A DNA stretch of 64,000 nt from JANNVK01 sp031430435 (GTDB taxonomy: Bacteria; Acidobacteriota; Blastocatellia; Pyrinomonadales; Pyrinomonadaceae), in NCBI GenBank assembly GCA_031430435.1, contig JANPBM010000119.1, positions 1 through 64,000 of the forward strand, in the 5' to 3' direction. Made by a program: the position numbers and the translations under genes. A model generated the notes under the pieces. That model searched no databases. It was given only the letters and a program-made list of their open reading frames with translations, and was not told where the DNA came from. Positions 26,095-34,220 of the stretch are shown here, piece by piece; position 1 is the stretch's first letter; each line of letters opens with the position of its first letter.

Positions 26095-26310
26095 TCAAGC
26101 CGCTTGCAGTTGCAATTCTTCACGTTGAGCAATAATTTTCAACGCTTCGGCTTCAGATATTTCGTCTAACATTCCGTCCATTTGAAAGCTGTAAAGAATG
26201 CCGCAAAGTTCCCATTTTCCGTCTGACAGAATTTCGGGAATGCCGTCGATAAATCGCCCGATAACTTGCACGGTTTTTGTTTTTTTATCCTGAACTATTA
26301 CATATTGCAT
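26095..26310 (-). CDS. Small protein coupled to the RelA/SpoT gene, candidate antitoxin
   Basis: A 71-residue protein (MQYVIVQDKKTKTVQVIGRF, then GIPEILSDGKWELCG and a Glu-rich helix EISEAEALKIIAQREELQ). It starts 2 bp after the stop of the RelA/SpoT gene, and its ribosome site AAAAGGAG lies inside that gene's last codons, so translation is coupled. By position it is the best candidate neutraliser of the RelA/SpoT protein; sequence alone does not prove this. A paralogue is at 25075-25296. Confidence 0.65.
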   Translation of the reverse strand: MQYVIVQDKKTKTVQVIGRFIDGIPEILSDGKWELCGILYSFQMDGMLDEISEAEALKIIAQREELQLQAA

Positions 26311-26312
26311 AA

Positions 26313-26912
26313 TTAAACTCCTTTTGGTCTTTCAATTTTGGCGGCGAGTTTTCGCGTTATTTGCAAAATTTCTATAACTCGGTCGCGTGAAGTTTTTTGA
26401 CTTCGCTTCTCTTCGTAAAGACCGTGCGTTTCCGTTTTTAACCGAAAACTTTCTGCTGTGTGAAATTGTAGCTCAAATATTTGGTTTTGTGAAGAAATAA
26501 CTGTTGCGTTGATTCCGCGATAGCCTGAATCCCAATCTTTGTTTTCATTTCTCCAAGCATTCCAAATTATTTCAATTTTATAATTTTGGCTTTCTAAAAT
26601 TTCCAACGTATTTTTGAAGCCGTTTTGATAATCTTCAACTGTGAAAATTATTGTGTAACGTAAACCGTCGTTGATTTCTTCTGCACTTTGTTCAAGCGAA
26701 ATGTTTTGTTTTGCTGAGTAATCGGCTATTTTCCTCGCTAAACTCAACTCGCTTTTGAATTTATTTTCCAACCCGACAAGTTCGGCATTTTGTAATTTTG
26801 CGACTGCTTGAATGTCTTTTGTAATTTGAGGTTCGTGTTTTTTTGCTTCTGTCAAAAGCTGTTCGGCTAATTCAGAGGCTTTTGTTTGGTTTGTGAATTC
26901 AAGAATTTTCAT
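26313..26912 (-). CDS. RelA/SpoT-fold nucleotidyltransferase, toxSAS-like
   Basis: A 199-residue single-domain protein. It carries the RelA/SpoT synthetase core: INDGLRYTIIF, WDSGYRGINATV and FELQFHTAESF followed by THGLYEEKRS. There is no HD hydrolase, TGS or ACT domain. The YRGIN plus FELQFHT combination and small size are seen in toxic small alarmone synthetases and related toxins, which pyrophosphorylate nucleotides or tRNA. Coupling to a 71-residue downstream gene and location in a toxin-antitoxin island favour a toxin role; a housekeeping alarmone synthetase is the alternative. Confidence 0.7.
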   Translation of the reverse strand: MKILEFTNQTKASELAEQLLTEAKKHEPQITKDIQAVAKLQNAELVGLENKFKSELSLARKIADYSAKQNISLEQSAEEINDGLRYTIIFTVEDYQNGFKNTLEILESQNYKIEIIWNAWRNENKDWDSGYRGINATVISSQNQIFELQFHTAESFRLKTETHGLYEEKRSQKTSRDRVIEILQITRKLAAKIERPKGV

Positions 26913-27099
26913 CGCATTTGGATTCTCTCACGATTCTTTTGACAGTATCAAAGCAACAGAAGTTCATCCCTAATTTTAATAAAAACCGGCTCGAAAATTG
27001 GTCTTTATTTCAATTCAAACTGCTTACAGTTGCTGACTTTGCCATTGATAAATCACATAACATAAACTAAAAGTTAAAGCCGGCAATAAAAGTATAAAC

Positions 27100-27397
27100 G
27101 ATGACTCTCTGAGACGAAACGTTGACACTTGCAAGTGTCAACGTTGACTCTTTTTGAGTGAACGTTTACTCTTTGAGACTGAACCTTGACTCTCAAAGAG
27201 TGAATGATGACACTTTGAGAGTGAACGTTGATACTTTGAAGTGTGAACGATGACTCTCTGAGAGTGAACCTTGATACCTTGAAGTGTGAACGTTGACGCT
27301 TTTAGAGCGAACGATGACTCTCTGAGATGAACAGTTGACACTTGCAAGTGTCAACCTTGACTCTTTGAGAGGAAACGCCGAGTCTTACAGTCTAAAC
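27100..27397. repeat. Degenerate tandem array of about fourteen 20-23-bp dyad units
   Basis: About 14 units average 21 bp and share the frame (G/C)TTGAC-dyad-GAAC. The dyads include ACTCTCTGAGAGT, ACTCTCAAAGAGT, CGCTTTTAGAGCG and ACACTTGCAAGTGT, so arms differ between units while remaining self-complementary. Apparent reading frames across it are products of the period. It lies between the RelA/SpoT gene and the decayed vapBC copy. Confidence 0.85.
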
Positions 27398-27409
27398 ATC
27401 CGCAAAAAC

Positions 27410-27660
27410 TCAAACAACTTCCCAATCAAATTCCCTGAATTCGCTAATTAACCTGAAATCTTTCGAGTTTGCGGTGAATAATTTCAAACCGTTTCGCACG
27501 TTTCACGATCTTCCAAATTCCCGAAAACGTCTTTAATCTCAATTCCGCTTTTCAAAAATTCCCGCGTTGCATCAAAAGCAATTTGATTCTTTTCGGCTTC
27601 GGGTTGCTCCAAATCCAAAGCGGTTTCGTTTGTTTCAATCGCGGTTTCTAAACTCATCAT
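27410..27660 (-). pseudogene. Decayed copy of the vapBC pair
   Basis: Bases 27410-27495 match the 3' end of vapC (25334-25420) with scattered changes, then the sequence jumps directly to a match with the antitoxin's 3' half (27508-27620 against 25765-25870). Most of vapC is deleted and the antitoxin N-terminus is replaced. The residual frame still encodes FLKSGIEIKDVFGNLED, close to the intact antitoxin tail. Confidence 0.75.
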
Positions 27661-27747
27661 AATGTTCAATTTTAAACGAAAAAAGCGTAGAGCAAAATTC
27701 ACCAAAGCAAACATCACTCTACGCTAATTCTTATCTCCACCGGACAA

Positions 27748-29031
27748 TTAAGGCTGATTCATCGGCGGCGGTACAAAGTCCGGCAAAAATCCGTCGGTTG
27801 CCGGAAAGGTTGCGGCAGTCGGCTTGGTTCTGTTTCGCACCCAACTGTTGATGGCGTTGACTGCCGTAATCAGTTGCGGTCCGGTGAAATTACAATGTCC
27901 GTTGCCGTTGGTATAGGTTTGAAAAAGTTTTCGGCTTCTGCCTGCGCGTTGAACCGTTTGGGCGTATTCAAACTCTTGCGAAACCGTAACAAGCGGATCG
28001 AATTGAGTGTGAATGGTTAAAATCGGATTCTCGATTTCACCCGAATAATTGGCGTTGCGTCTTAAATATCGACGTGATGAATTCGGCGCGGAAATGGTTC
28101 GCTGACCGTTCATTGCCGCTAACCAACCGTCGATTGCCGCCGCCGGAACTCCGATTGCCGTCAAATATCCTTTCTCCGCCGCAGTCAAATTATAATCGCG
28201 GTCAAGATTTTGCGTGATTGCTCCGCCTGCCCGACGTTCCAGTTCGGAACGGGCTTCGGTCGCAAAAAACATATCGGTAAATATCCAATTCGGATAAAAC
28301 GCGGGCGGCGCGGGCGGATTTAATCCGCGTCCCGGCGTTCCCGTAACAAGTCGCAAAAACTCGAATTTCGGAAAGTTTGCGGGGCTGCTCACTTCGCCGA
28401 ATAATTTCGGTTGAACCTCGGTTTCAAAATCAATGTCGTCGCGGACATCGCCCGGCGTTCCCCAAGTTGCGGGCGTTCCGAAAACGGTTTGATAGGCAAG
28501 AGCCAAATCGCCCGCCGAATCCCACGACTGCGCGGCTCCCGCGCCGACTCCGCACGCGCACAACGCACCGTCGTATAAATCGTCGAATTTCTCCATACTC
28601 TTGAAAGTAATGACCGTTCCCATCGAAAAAGCCCAAATAATATTGGCTCGCGGTTTGGCAATATTACGTCGGAAATACATTGTCAAGGCTTTCAAATCTT
28701 GAATTCCTTCTTCGACTGCCCAACCGTTATCTTTGTATGCCGAACCTGCCAACGCATAGCCTTGTCCGAGTAAAACAGCGGCGAGTTCCGGACTCGGAGC
28801 AATATCGGCGGCTCGATTATCGACTTCGCCCGAATGATCGGCTTTATCCCGATAACCGTGGGCATAAACCAACAGCGTTCTGTTCCAATTTGCCGGCACG
28901 ACAATCCGATACGGAGCGCCGTTTATATTGCCCGACATATCAATCGGCGGAACGGTGGCGAAGGCATTGCTCGCACCTAAACTCAGAATCAGCATAAACC
29001 CGATTCCGAAAAATAAAATCATTTTTGACAT
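27748..29031 (-). CDS. Secreted alpha/beta hydrolase
   Basis: A 427-residue protein with a signal peptide (about 1-25, ending NAFA). The hydrolase core has LLVYAHGYRDKA (oxyanion strand), the nucleophile elbow WAFSMGTVI (GxSxG-like with Ala in the first position), an acid in THTQFDPLVT and a late His in NGNGHCNFTGP. The order and spacing fit an active Ser-Asp-His esterase or peptidase of periplasmic or extracellular location; the substrate is unknown. A possible promoter (TTGACT, 17 bp, TAAAAC) lies at 29138-29166 on the minus strand. Confidence 0.8.
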   Translation of the reverse strand: MSKMILFFGIGFMLILSLGASNAFATVPPIDMSGNINGAPYRIVVPANWNRTLLVYAHGYRDKADHSGEVDNRAADIAPSPELAAVLLGQGYALAGSAYKDNGWAVEEGIQDLKALTMYFRRNIAKPRANIIWAFSMGTVITFKSMEKFDDLYDGALCACGVGAGAAQSWDSAGDLALAYQTVFGTPATWGTPGDVRDDIDFETEVQPKLFGEVSSPANFPKFEFLRLVTGTPGRGLNPPAPPAFYPNWIFTDMFFATEARSELERRAGGAITQNLDRDYNLTAAEKGYLTAIGVPAAAIDGWLAAMNGQRTISAPNSSRRYLRRNANYSGEIENPILTIHTQFDPLVTVSQEFEYAQTVQRAGRSRKLFQTYTNGNGHCNFTGPQLITAVNAINSWVRNRTKPTAATFPATDGFLPDFVPPPMNQP

Positions 29032-29202
29032 TCAATTTTTCCTCCTAAAATAGCGAATAAAGAGTTATAAAAAAAATACGTTCGAGAACCAATCTCAAAC
29101 TGTTGCGCTTATTTTGTATTTGTTATGGACTAATGATGTTTTACTATTTATCGAAAATGAAGTCAATCCGACCTTGAAGTAACTCGGCTTTATTTTTTTA
29201 TA

Positions 29203-29445
29203 ACTGATGTTACGCAAATTTGGTTGTCAGCCGTTGGAAACGGCGACAGCGTGTAGCCCGGAGCGTGAGCTATGGGTAATTTGAAAAAATCTTCAAGCCC
29301 GTGATAACGGGCGACAGATACTTGAATCTGCCGCTATCTTCGACAGCTTTTAATCAAACCTCATACATATTCCCACAGCTCACGCTGCGGGCTACACGCT
29401 AACACCCGCTACGCGGGCTAAAAAATGTATTTGCGTAACATCAGT
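29203..29445. mobile_element. MITE-like element, copy 2 (243 bp)
   Basis: The termini are the same 16-bp inverted repeats ACTGATGTTACGCAAA as at 9203-9490 (right end has ATTTGCG...CAGT), flanked by a perfect 5-bp duplication TTATA. The interior differs from copy 1 but is also made of paired inverted segments: GTGTAGCCCGGAGCGTGAGC near the left pairs with GCTCACGCTGCGGGCTACAC near the right, and GCCCGTGATAACGGGC is a local hairpin. No transposase is encoded. Confidence 0.85.
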
Positions 29446-29509
29446 TTATAACAAAAAGCGCTAAAGATGCTCGGCGTTTATACTTTGAGGTTGAACGCCG
29501 ATTCTTTTG

Positions 29510-30598
29510 CTAATATTTTTCCAACAAAAACAGATATTCGAGATATTTCCCGTCAGCGGTTATCCAATCATTTGTCCAACGCATTCCGCTCATCACATTT
29601 TTTTTGTAATCGATTTCAACGGCTTTCAGCAATTTGCCCGAATCGTTCAAAATTGCGTAAAGTTCTTCTTTGGTCGCTCGTCCGCCCGAACTGTATGAGA
29701 GCAAAATGTACCGCGAGGTTGTCGCCCGAATCAATTTTTTGATGGCGTTCATCGCAATAAAACTATCGTCTTCGTCTTTGCGAAACTCTTCAAAAACCGA
29801 ACCGGAAACCGTGTCGCGCGTGTCTTCGCGGCGGTTTGCTTTGCCGAAAATTTCGGGTTTATCATTGCTTATAACCGTTGTCCAAATGTGATAATACGCC
29901 GCATATCGAACTCGGCTAGGCGGCATTTTTTCGTTATTCGACCCATACGGCGGATCGAAGTACGCCAAATCAAACTCGTTTTTATTAACCGTCTCGAAAA
30001 TATCGCCTTTGATAACTCGATTATTTGCCGTATTTACAAATAAATCGGGCAGTTTCAGCGTCAAATGTTTATGCGAACGCGGCGACCACTCGCGCAGATA
30101 CGCGGCGTAATGTCCGAGCGTGCTGTCAACCGAATCCAACGCCAGAATGAGACTTGTCAACGCGACTGCTTTTTCGATTTCGTCCAAATTTAACCTGTCG
30201 ATTTCATCGCGGACGGCATCGAGTTTGCGTGTGTTTTTAACTTGAAAAGGTCGCTTGGTCGAATCTGTTTCACCGCCGTAATGTTCGGTAAACCAACCGT
30301 CGAAACCTTTCAGCGAATTAAGATGATTGATGATTTCCGCGTAATATTCGGGCTTTCGCGTGTTTAGTAAAAAGCATTTGGCGAAAGTTTCCGACCACAC
30401 GGAAATATCGTTTGAGGTTGTGTCAAAGCCGAGTTTCGCAAACGCTTGGCTGACGCGAGTCGAACCGCTGAAACCGTCGAGAATGTTTTTCACGTCCAGT
30501 TCCGCGACAATATCAAAAATATACGGCAAGATTTTGAGCTTTGAGCCGGCGTATTTGATGCCTTGCGTTTTGGGAATTTGATTATTTTTTAACTGCAT
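29510..30598 (-). CDS. D12-class DNA adenine N6-methyltransferase
   Basis: A 362-residue Dam-like enzyme. GIKYAGSKLKILPYI is the N-terminal SAM motif, LDGFSGSTRVSQAFAKLGF motif I, and AYFDPPYGS near residue 214 the catalytic DPPY. A long insert between them should form the target-recognition region, so specificity cannot be read from the sequence. No cognate restriction gene is adjacent, so it appears to be an orphan methyltransferase. Its start overlaps the 3' end of the cyclophilin gene by 17 bp. Confidence 0.88.
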   Translation of the reverse strand: MQLKNNQIPKTQGIKYAGSKLKILPYIFDIVAELDVKNILDGFSGSTRVSQAFAKLGFDTTSNDISVWSETFAKCFLLNTRKPEYYAEIINHLNSLKGFDGWFTEHYGGETDSTKRPFQVKNTRKLDAVRDEIDRLNLDEIEKAVALTSLILALDSVDSTLGHYAAYLREWSPRSHKHLTLKLPDLFVNTANNRVIKGDIFETVNKNEFDLAYFDPPYGSNNEKMPPSRVRYAAYYHIWTTVISNDKPEIFGKANRREDTRDTVSGSVFEEFRKDEDDSFIAMNAIKKLIRATTSRYILLSYSSGGRATKEELYAILNDSGKLLKAVEIDYKKNVMSGMRWTNDWITADGKYLEYLFLLEKY

Positions 30599-31238
30599 CC
30601 GCCGTTACGCATTTATAAACCGTTGCTTTCAAAAGTTTAACGGGTTTCACGGGTTTTTCGCCGATAACGTCCGCTTTGTTGATTTTGTCGGCAATCTCCA
30701 TTCCTTTGACAACGCGACCAAACGCGGAAAACGAACCGTCGAGGTGCGCGGCTTCTTCGCCGATTAAAATAAAAAACTGCGTCGAGGCGCTGTTCGGCTG
30801 ATCGGAACGCGCCATCGAAATCACGCCGCGTCGATGGTTGACCGCACTCGGCTCGTCTTTAATCATTTTTTGCGAACGCTCGTAAAGCGCATCCGAGCGG
30901 TTTTCACTCGTTGACAACTTTCCGCCTTGCACTACAAAACCCGGCACGACTCGACTAAAATTCGTGGTGTTATAAAAGCCTTTGGCGACAATTTGAAGAA
31001 AATTGCGCACCGTTTCAGGCGAGGTTTCAGGGAAAAATTCGAGTTCGAGATTGCCCGCTTCGGTTTCAAGTTTGACGCATTGCTCCGCCATTTCCGCCGC
31101 CGTCGATTTCGCAAACGGTTCAACTGCGGGCTTTGCGACTTTTGCCGCAGGTCGCGGATTCTTTTTTGCCGCAGGTTTTGTTTGGGCATTCGCCGCCGCC
31201 GCCAAAATTACGATTAAAATTATAATGTGCAGTTTCAT
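30582..31238 (-). CDS. Periplasmic cyclophilin-type peptidyl-prolyl isomerase
   Basis: A 218-residue protein with a signal peptide (MKLHIIILIVILAAAANAQ) and an Ala/Lys/Pro linker (residues 20-45). The cyclophilin domain has NFSRVVPGFVVQGG with the catalytic Arg, SMARSDQPNSASTQFFI and FGRVVKGMEI. It catalyses proline cis-trans isomerisation during envelope protein folding. The gene runs into the methyltransferase gene by a 17-bp overlap, an unexpected partner. Confidence 0.9.
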   Translation of the reverse strand: MKLHIIILIVILAAAANAQTKPAAKKNPRPAAKVAKPAVEPFAKSTAAEMAEQCVKLETEAGNLELEFFPETSPETVRNFLQIVAKGFYNTTNFSRVVPGFVVQGGKLSTSENRSDALYERSQKMIKDEPSAVNHRRGVISMARSDQPNSASTQFFILIGEEAAHLDGSFSAFGRVVKGMEIADKINKADVIGEKPVKPVKLLKATVYKCVTADAVKK

Positions 31239-31330
31239 AGTTTCGCTTGATTATAAAACATTCGCCGAGTTTTGCGAAATTTATTGTAAAAGCGGATTGA
31301 TTTTGAGACTTTCGGCGGCAACGAAATAAA

Positions 31331-31575
31331 AACCGGCGTTCCGGCGTAATTGTCGGCAATGATGTTTCAACCGGATTTCTAAATCGTGTTCAAGTTACGC
31401 TTTTGAGAGGCAAGAAAATCGACAAAATTTATCCGAGCGAAACAATTGTAACGCTCAACGGAAAGCGTTAGCCGACCAACTTACAAGCCTTAGTATTCTT
31501 CGTCTTTTAAACAAGATTTCAACCGCCGATTTGAACAAAATCGAAAGGGCGATAAAAACTCAACTTGCTTTATAA
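31331..31575 (+). pseudogene. MazF/PemK-type toxin remnant (truncated, frameshifted)
   Basis: In the gap between two minus-strand genes, the plus strand reads RRSGVIVGNDVSTGFLNRVQ and then KIDKIYPSETIVTLNG before a stop at 31470. Shifting frame, it continues KALADQLTSLSILRLLNKIS followed by a helix ending QLAL and TAA at 31573-31575. These match the middle and C-terminal parts of MazF-family ribonucleases in order. The N-terminus and any mazE are missing, and one frameshift separates the halves. Confidence 0.7.
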
Positions 31576-31579
31576 CACC

Positions 31580-32845
31580 TTAAACTTTCTCTAAAACCAA
31601 CACGGAATTCTTTGAGCCAAACCCAATACAATTGCACAACGCAGTTTTAACTTCGGCATTTCGGGCGACATTCGGAACATAATCCAAATCGCAAAGTTCA
31701 TCCGGGTTATCGAGGTTAATTGTCGGGGCAATTACATTTTCGGTCATTGCCATCAGCGTCGCGCCGATTCCCGCCGAACCCGACGCGCCTTGCGGATGTC
31801 CGAGTTGCGACTTGGTTGCCGACATCGGAATCTTGTACGCGTTCTCGCCGAAAGCTAATTTTAACGCTTGAGTTTCAATGCGGTCGTTCAGTTGCGTCGA
31901 AGTTCCGTGCAGGTTTACATAGTCGATTTTGCCTGCGTCAATTCCCGCGTCAGCCAACGCCAACGCCATGGCGCGAGCAGGTTCAAGCCCGTTTTCTTCT
32001 AAACGGACGCGGTGATACGCATCGCAAGTTGAACCGTAACCCGAAATTTCAGCATAAATTTTCGCGTTTCGATTTACCGCGCTTTCCAAAGTTTCAAGCA
32101 CAAAAATCCACGCTCCTTCGCCCAAAACAATCCCCGAACGTTTTTTGTCGAATGGACGCGATGCTCGATGCGGTTCATCGTTCCAATCTTTTGTGAGAAC
32201 CGTCATCAGATTAAAACCTTCCAAAATTCCGCGCGCGATCGGTGAATCAACTCCGCCCGCAAGCATCATCTCGGTTTTGCCTAAAGCTATGTGTTGAGCC
32301 GCGTAACTTATTGCATCGGTTGAACTTGTGCAGCCGGTTGAAACAACGTGCGAAAGCCCGTAAAGCCCGAAAACCATTGATAATTCGCTCGATAAACCAC
32401 CGTGAGTCGAACTCGGAATTGTGTACAGACTGGCTTTATTTACTTGTCCCGTGAGCCAATAGACGTATTGCTTTTCGGTGAAAGACAGCCCGCCGCCGCC
32501 TGTTCCCAAAACTACGCCGAAGTTTCGTTTTTCTTCCAAACTCAAACGATCCGCGTCGATTTTCGCATCTTTCATCGCCTCGCGGGCGGCACATAACGCC
32601 AACGGAACAGTACGCGGGACGTGCTTTCTGTCCTTTGAATTTAACTCGGCTTCCCAATCGAAATCTAAAACTTCCGCCGCGATTTTGACGGCTGAATCGG
32701 AAACATCGAAACTCTCAATCTTACGAATTCCGCTCACGCCGTTTCGCAGCGATTCCCAATACTTTTCGCGTCCGATGCCGATTGGCGTAACGCACCCGAA
32801 ACCCGTGATTACAACCCGACGAGGTTCTTTGAAATTTTTGAACAT
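31580..32845 (-). CDS. Beta-ketoacyl-ACP synthase, FabF family
   Basis: A 421-residue condensing enzyme (thiolase fold). The catalytic Cys is in VSTGCTSSTDAIS near residue 172, with His residues in NLHGTSTQLND near 309 and QLGHPQGASGS near 349, so the Cys-His-His triad is complete. It extends acyl chains by decarboxylative condensation with malonyl-ACP. GCTSS in place of the usual FabF ACAT-type elbow sets it closer to specialised or polyketide-like KS enzymes. It has no acpP, fabG or fabD neighbours, so I do not assign fabF firmly. Confidence 0.85.
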   Translation of the reverse strand: MFKNFKEPRRVVITGFGCVTPIGIGREKYWESLRNGVSGIRKIESFDVSDSAVKIAAEVLDFDWEAELNSKDRKHVPRTVPLALCAAREAMKDAKIDADRLSLEEKRNFGVVLGTGGGGLSFTEKQYVYWLTGQVNKASLYTIPSSTHGGLSSELSMVFGLYGLSHVVSTGCTSSTDAISYAAQHIALGKTEMMLAGGVDSPIARGILEGFNLMTVLTKDWNDEPHRASRPFDKKRSGIVLGEGAWIFVLETLESAVNRNAKIYAEISGYGSTCDAYHRVRLEENGLEPARAMALALADAGIDAGKIDYVNLHGTSTQLNDRIETQALKLAFGENAYKIPMSATKSQLGHPQGASGSAGIGATLMAMTENVIAPTINLDNPDELCDLDYVPNVARNAEVKTALCNCIGFGSKNSVLVLEKV

Positions 32846-32891
32846 AAAATTATTATAAACACACAGTTACAAAGTTGCAGACGGAAAATAC

Positions 32892-32928
32892 AAAAAAGCG
32901 GACAATACTTTCGATATTTATCCGCTTT
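32892..32928 (-). terminator. Intrinsic terminator after the SPFH gene
   Basis: On the minus strand AAAGCGGA (from 32928) pairs with TCCGCTTT and is followed by TTTTGTATTTT, about 30 bp after the stop at 32955. Confidence 0.75.
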
Positions 32929-32954
32929 ATAACTTTCCCTTTTACCTTTTAATT

Positions 32955-34124
32955 TTAACCTGCGTCAGCCTTTGTTCCGCATTCGTTGCAGAATTTTGTT
33001 CCCGCCGGAAGCTCGGCTTGGCAACCCGAACACTTGATTTTCTCTTGTTTCGAGCCGCATTCGTTGCAAAATTTTGCTCCTTCACGCAAACTTACTCCGC
33101 ATTTTACGCACGGAACTTGGGCGACTTCCATTTTTCCGCCGCAATCTCCGCAGAACTTTGTCCCGACGGGATTCGGTTTATTGCAAGTCGGACACGAAAT
33201 CATTTGCGATTGCGGTGGTTGTGCCTGTTGCGATTGTCCGCCGGATGGCTGTCCTTGCTGTCCGCCAAACGCATTTACCATTTGGTTTCCCATCGCAAAA
33301 CCTGCTCCCATTTGAACGCCCATTCCGCCGCCGCCTTCGTTTTGAGCCGCATCACGCAACGCATCCGCCGCTTGAAACTTCATATATTGATCGACATTGC
33401 CGATTGCTCCCATCGAAGAACGCTTATCGATTGCCGCTTCAACTTCTTCGGGCAACGAGATGTTTTCGACATAAAACTTCGTTACTTCCAAGCCGTAAGT
33501 TTTAAAATCTTCATTGATTTTTACGCGAATCGCATCGCCTAATTCTTTGTATTGAGCAGCTAAATCGAGTGCGGCAATCTTCATTTCGCCGATTGCGTCC
33601 GAAAATTCCGAAACAATCGCCCGTTTCAGTTGCCCGTCAATATCTTCGACCGTAAAATGTCCGTTCGTTCCCGCAATTTCTTTGATAAAAGTTTGCGGAT
33701 CGCTCACACGCAACGAATACGCGCCAAACGCACGCAGACGCACGATGCCGAAATCTGCATCACGCAGCATGACAGGATTTGCGGTTCCCCACTTTGCATC
33801 GGTAAATTGTTTGGTGTTGACGAAATAAACTTCGGCTTTGAGCGGAGAATTAAAACCGAATTTCCACGCCTCAAGTTTAGACATAATCGGCGTATTTCCG
33901 CCGTCAATCGTATAACTTCCGGGACCGAAAACATCAGCCGCTTGTCCTTGGTAAACAAAAACCGCCGCTTGCGATTCACGGACGATCAGTTTCGCGCCGT
34001 TTTTAATTTCCTGATTATGCACAGGAAAACGATAAAGCATCGTGTTGCCCGAATCATCAAGCCACTCGATGACCTCGATAAATTGGTTCAACGCTTCATT
34101 TTTAATTCTGTCGAATAAACTCAT
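32955..34124 (-). CDS. SPFH-domain protein with triple zinc ribbons (YdjI/virion-core-like)
   Basis: A 389-residue protein. The first 245 residues form an SPFH/band-7-like domain (WLDDSGNTMLYRFPVHNQEI; GQAADVFGPGSYTIDGGNTP). A Gly/Gln-rich linker follows, then four CxxC-x-CxxC-type zinc-ribbon segments (CPTCNKPNPVGTKFCGDCGG; CVKCGVSLREGAKFCNECGS; CSGCQAELPAGTKFCNECGT). Homologues such as YdjI act as membrane-stress scaffolds with partner proteins, to the extent known. A 42-residue ORF lies upstream on the same strand. Confidence 0.85.
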   Translation of the reverse strand: MSLFDRIKNEALNQFIEVIEWLDDSGNTMLYRFPVHNQEIKNGAKLIVRESQAAVFVYQGQAADVFGPGSYTIDGGNTPIMSKLEAWKFGFNSPLKAEVYFVNTKQFTDAKWGTANPVMLRDADFGIVRLRAFGAYSLRVSDPQTFIKEIAGTNGHFTVEDIDGQLKRAIVSEFSDAIGEMKIAALDLAAQYKELGDAIRVKINEDFKTYGLEVTKFYVENISLPEEVEAAIDKRSSMGAIGNVDQYMKFQAADALRDAAQNEGGGGMGVQMGAGFAMGNQMVNAFGGQQGQPSGGQSQQAQPPQSQMISCPTCNKPNPVGTKFCGDCGGKMEVAQVPCVKCGVSLREGAKFCNECGSKQEKIKCSGCQAELPAGTKFCNECGTKADAG

Positions 34125-34220
34125 TTCAAAACTCCTTTTGTTAAAATCTTAACGAAAAATATGGCACAAATTAACTTACTTGAAAAGTGAAATCGTTGCT
34201 GAAATCAATTTTTTTTAGTT

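Noticed and set aside
27138..27347. 69-codon frame across the dyad array
   Set aside because: Low-complexity translation of repeats, with no supporting start signal.
27100..27397. CRISPR array
   Set aside because: Units are contiguous with no unique spacers and no cas genes are present.
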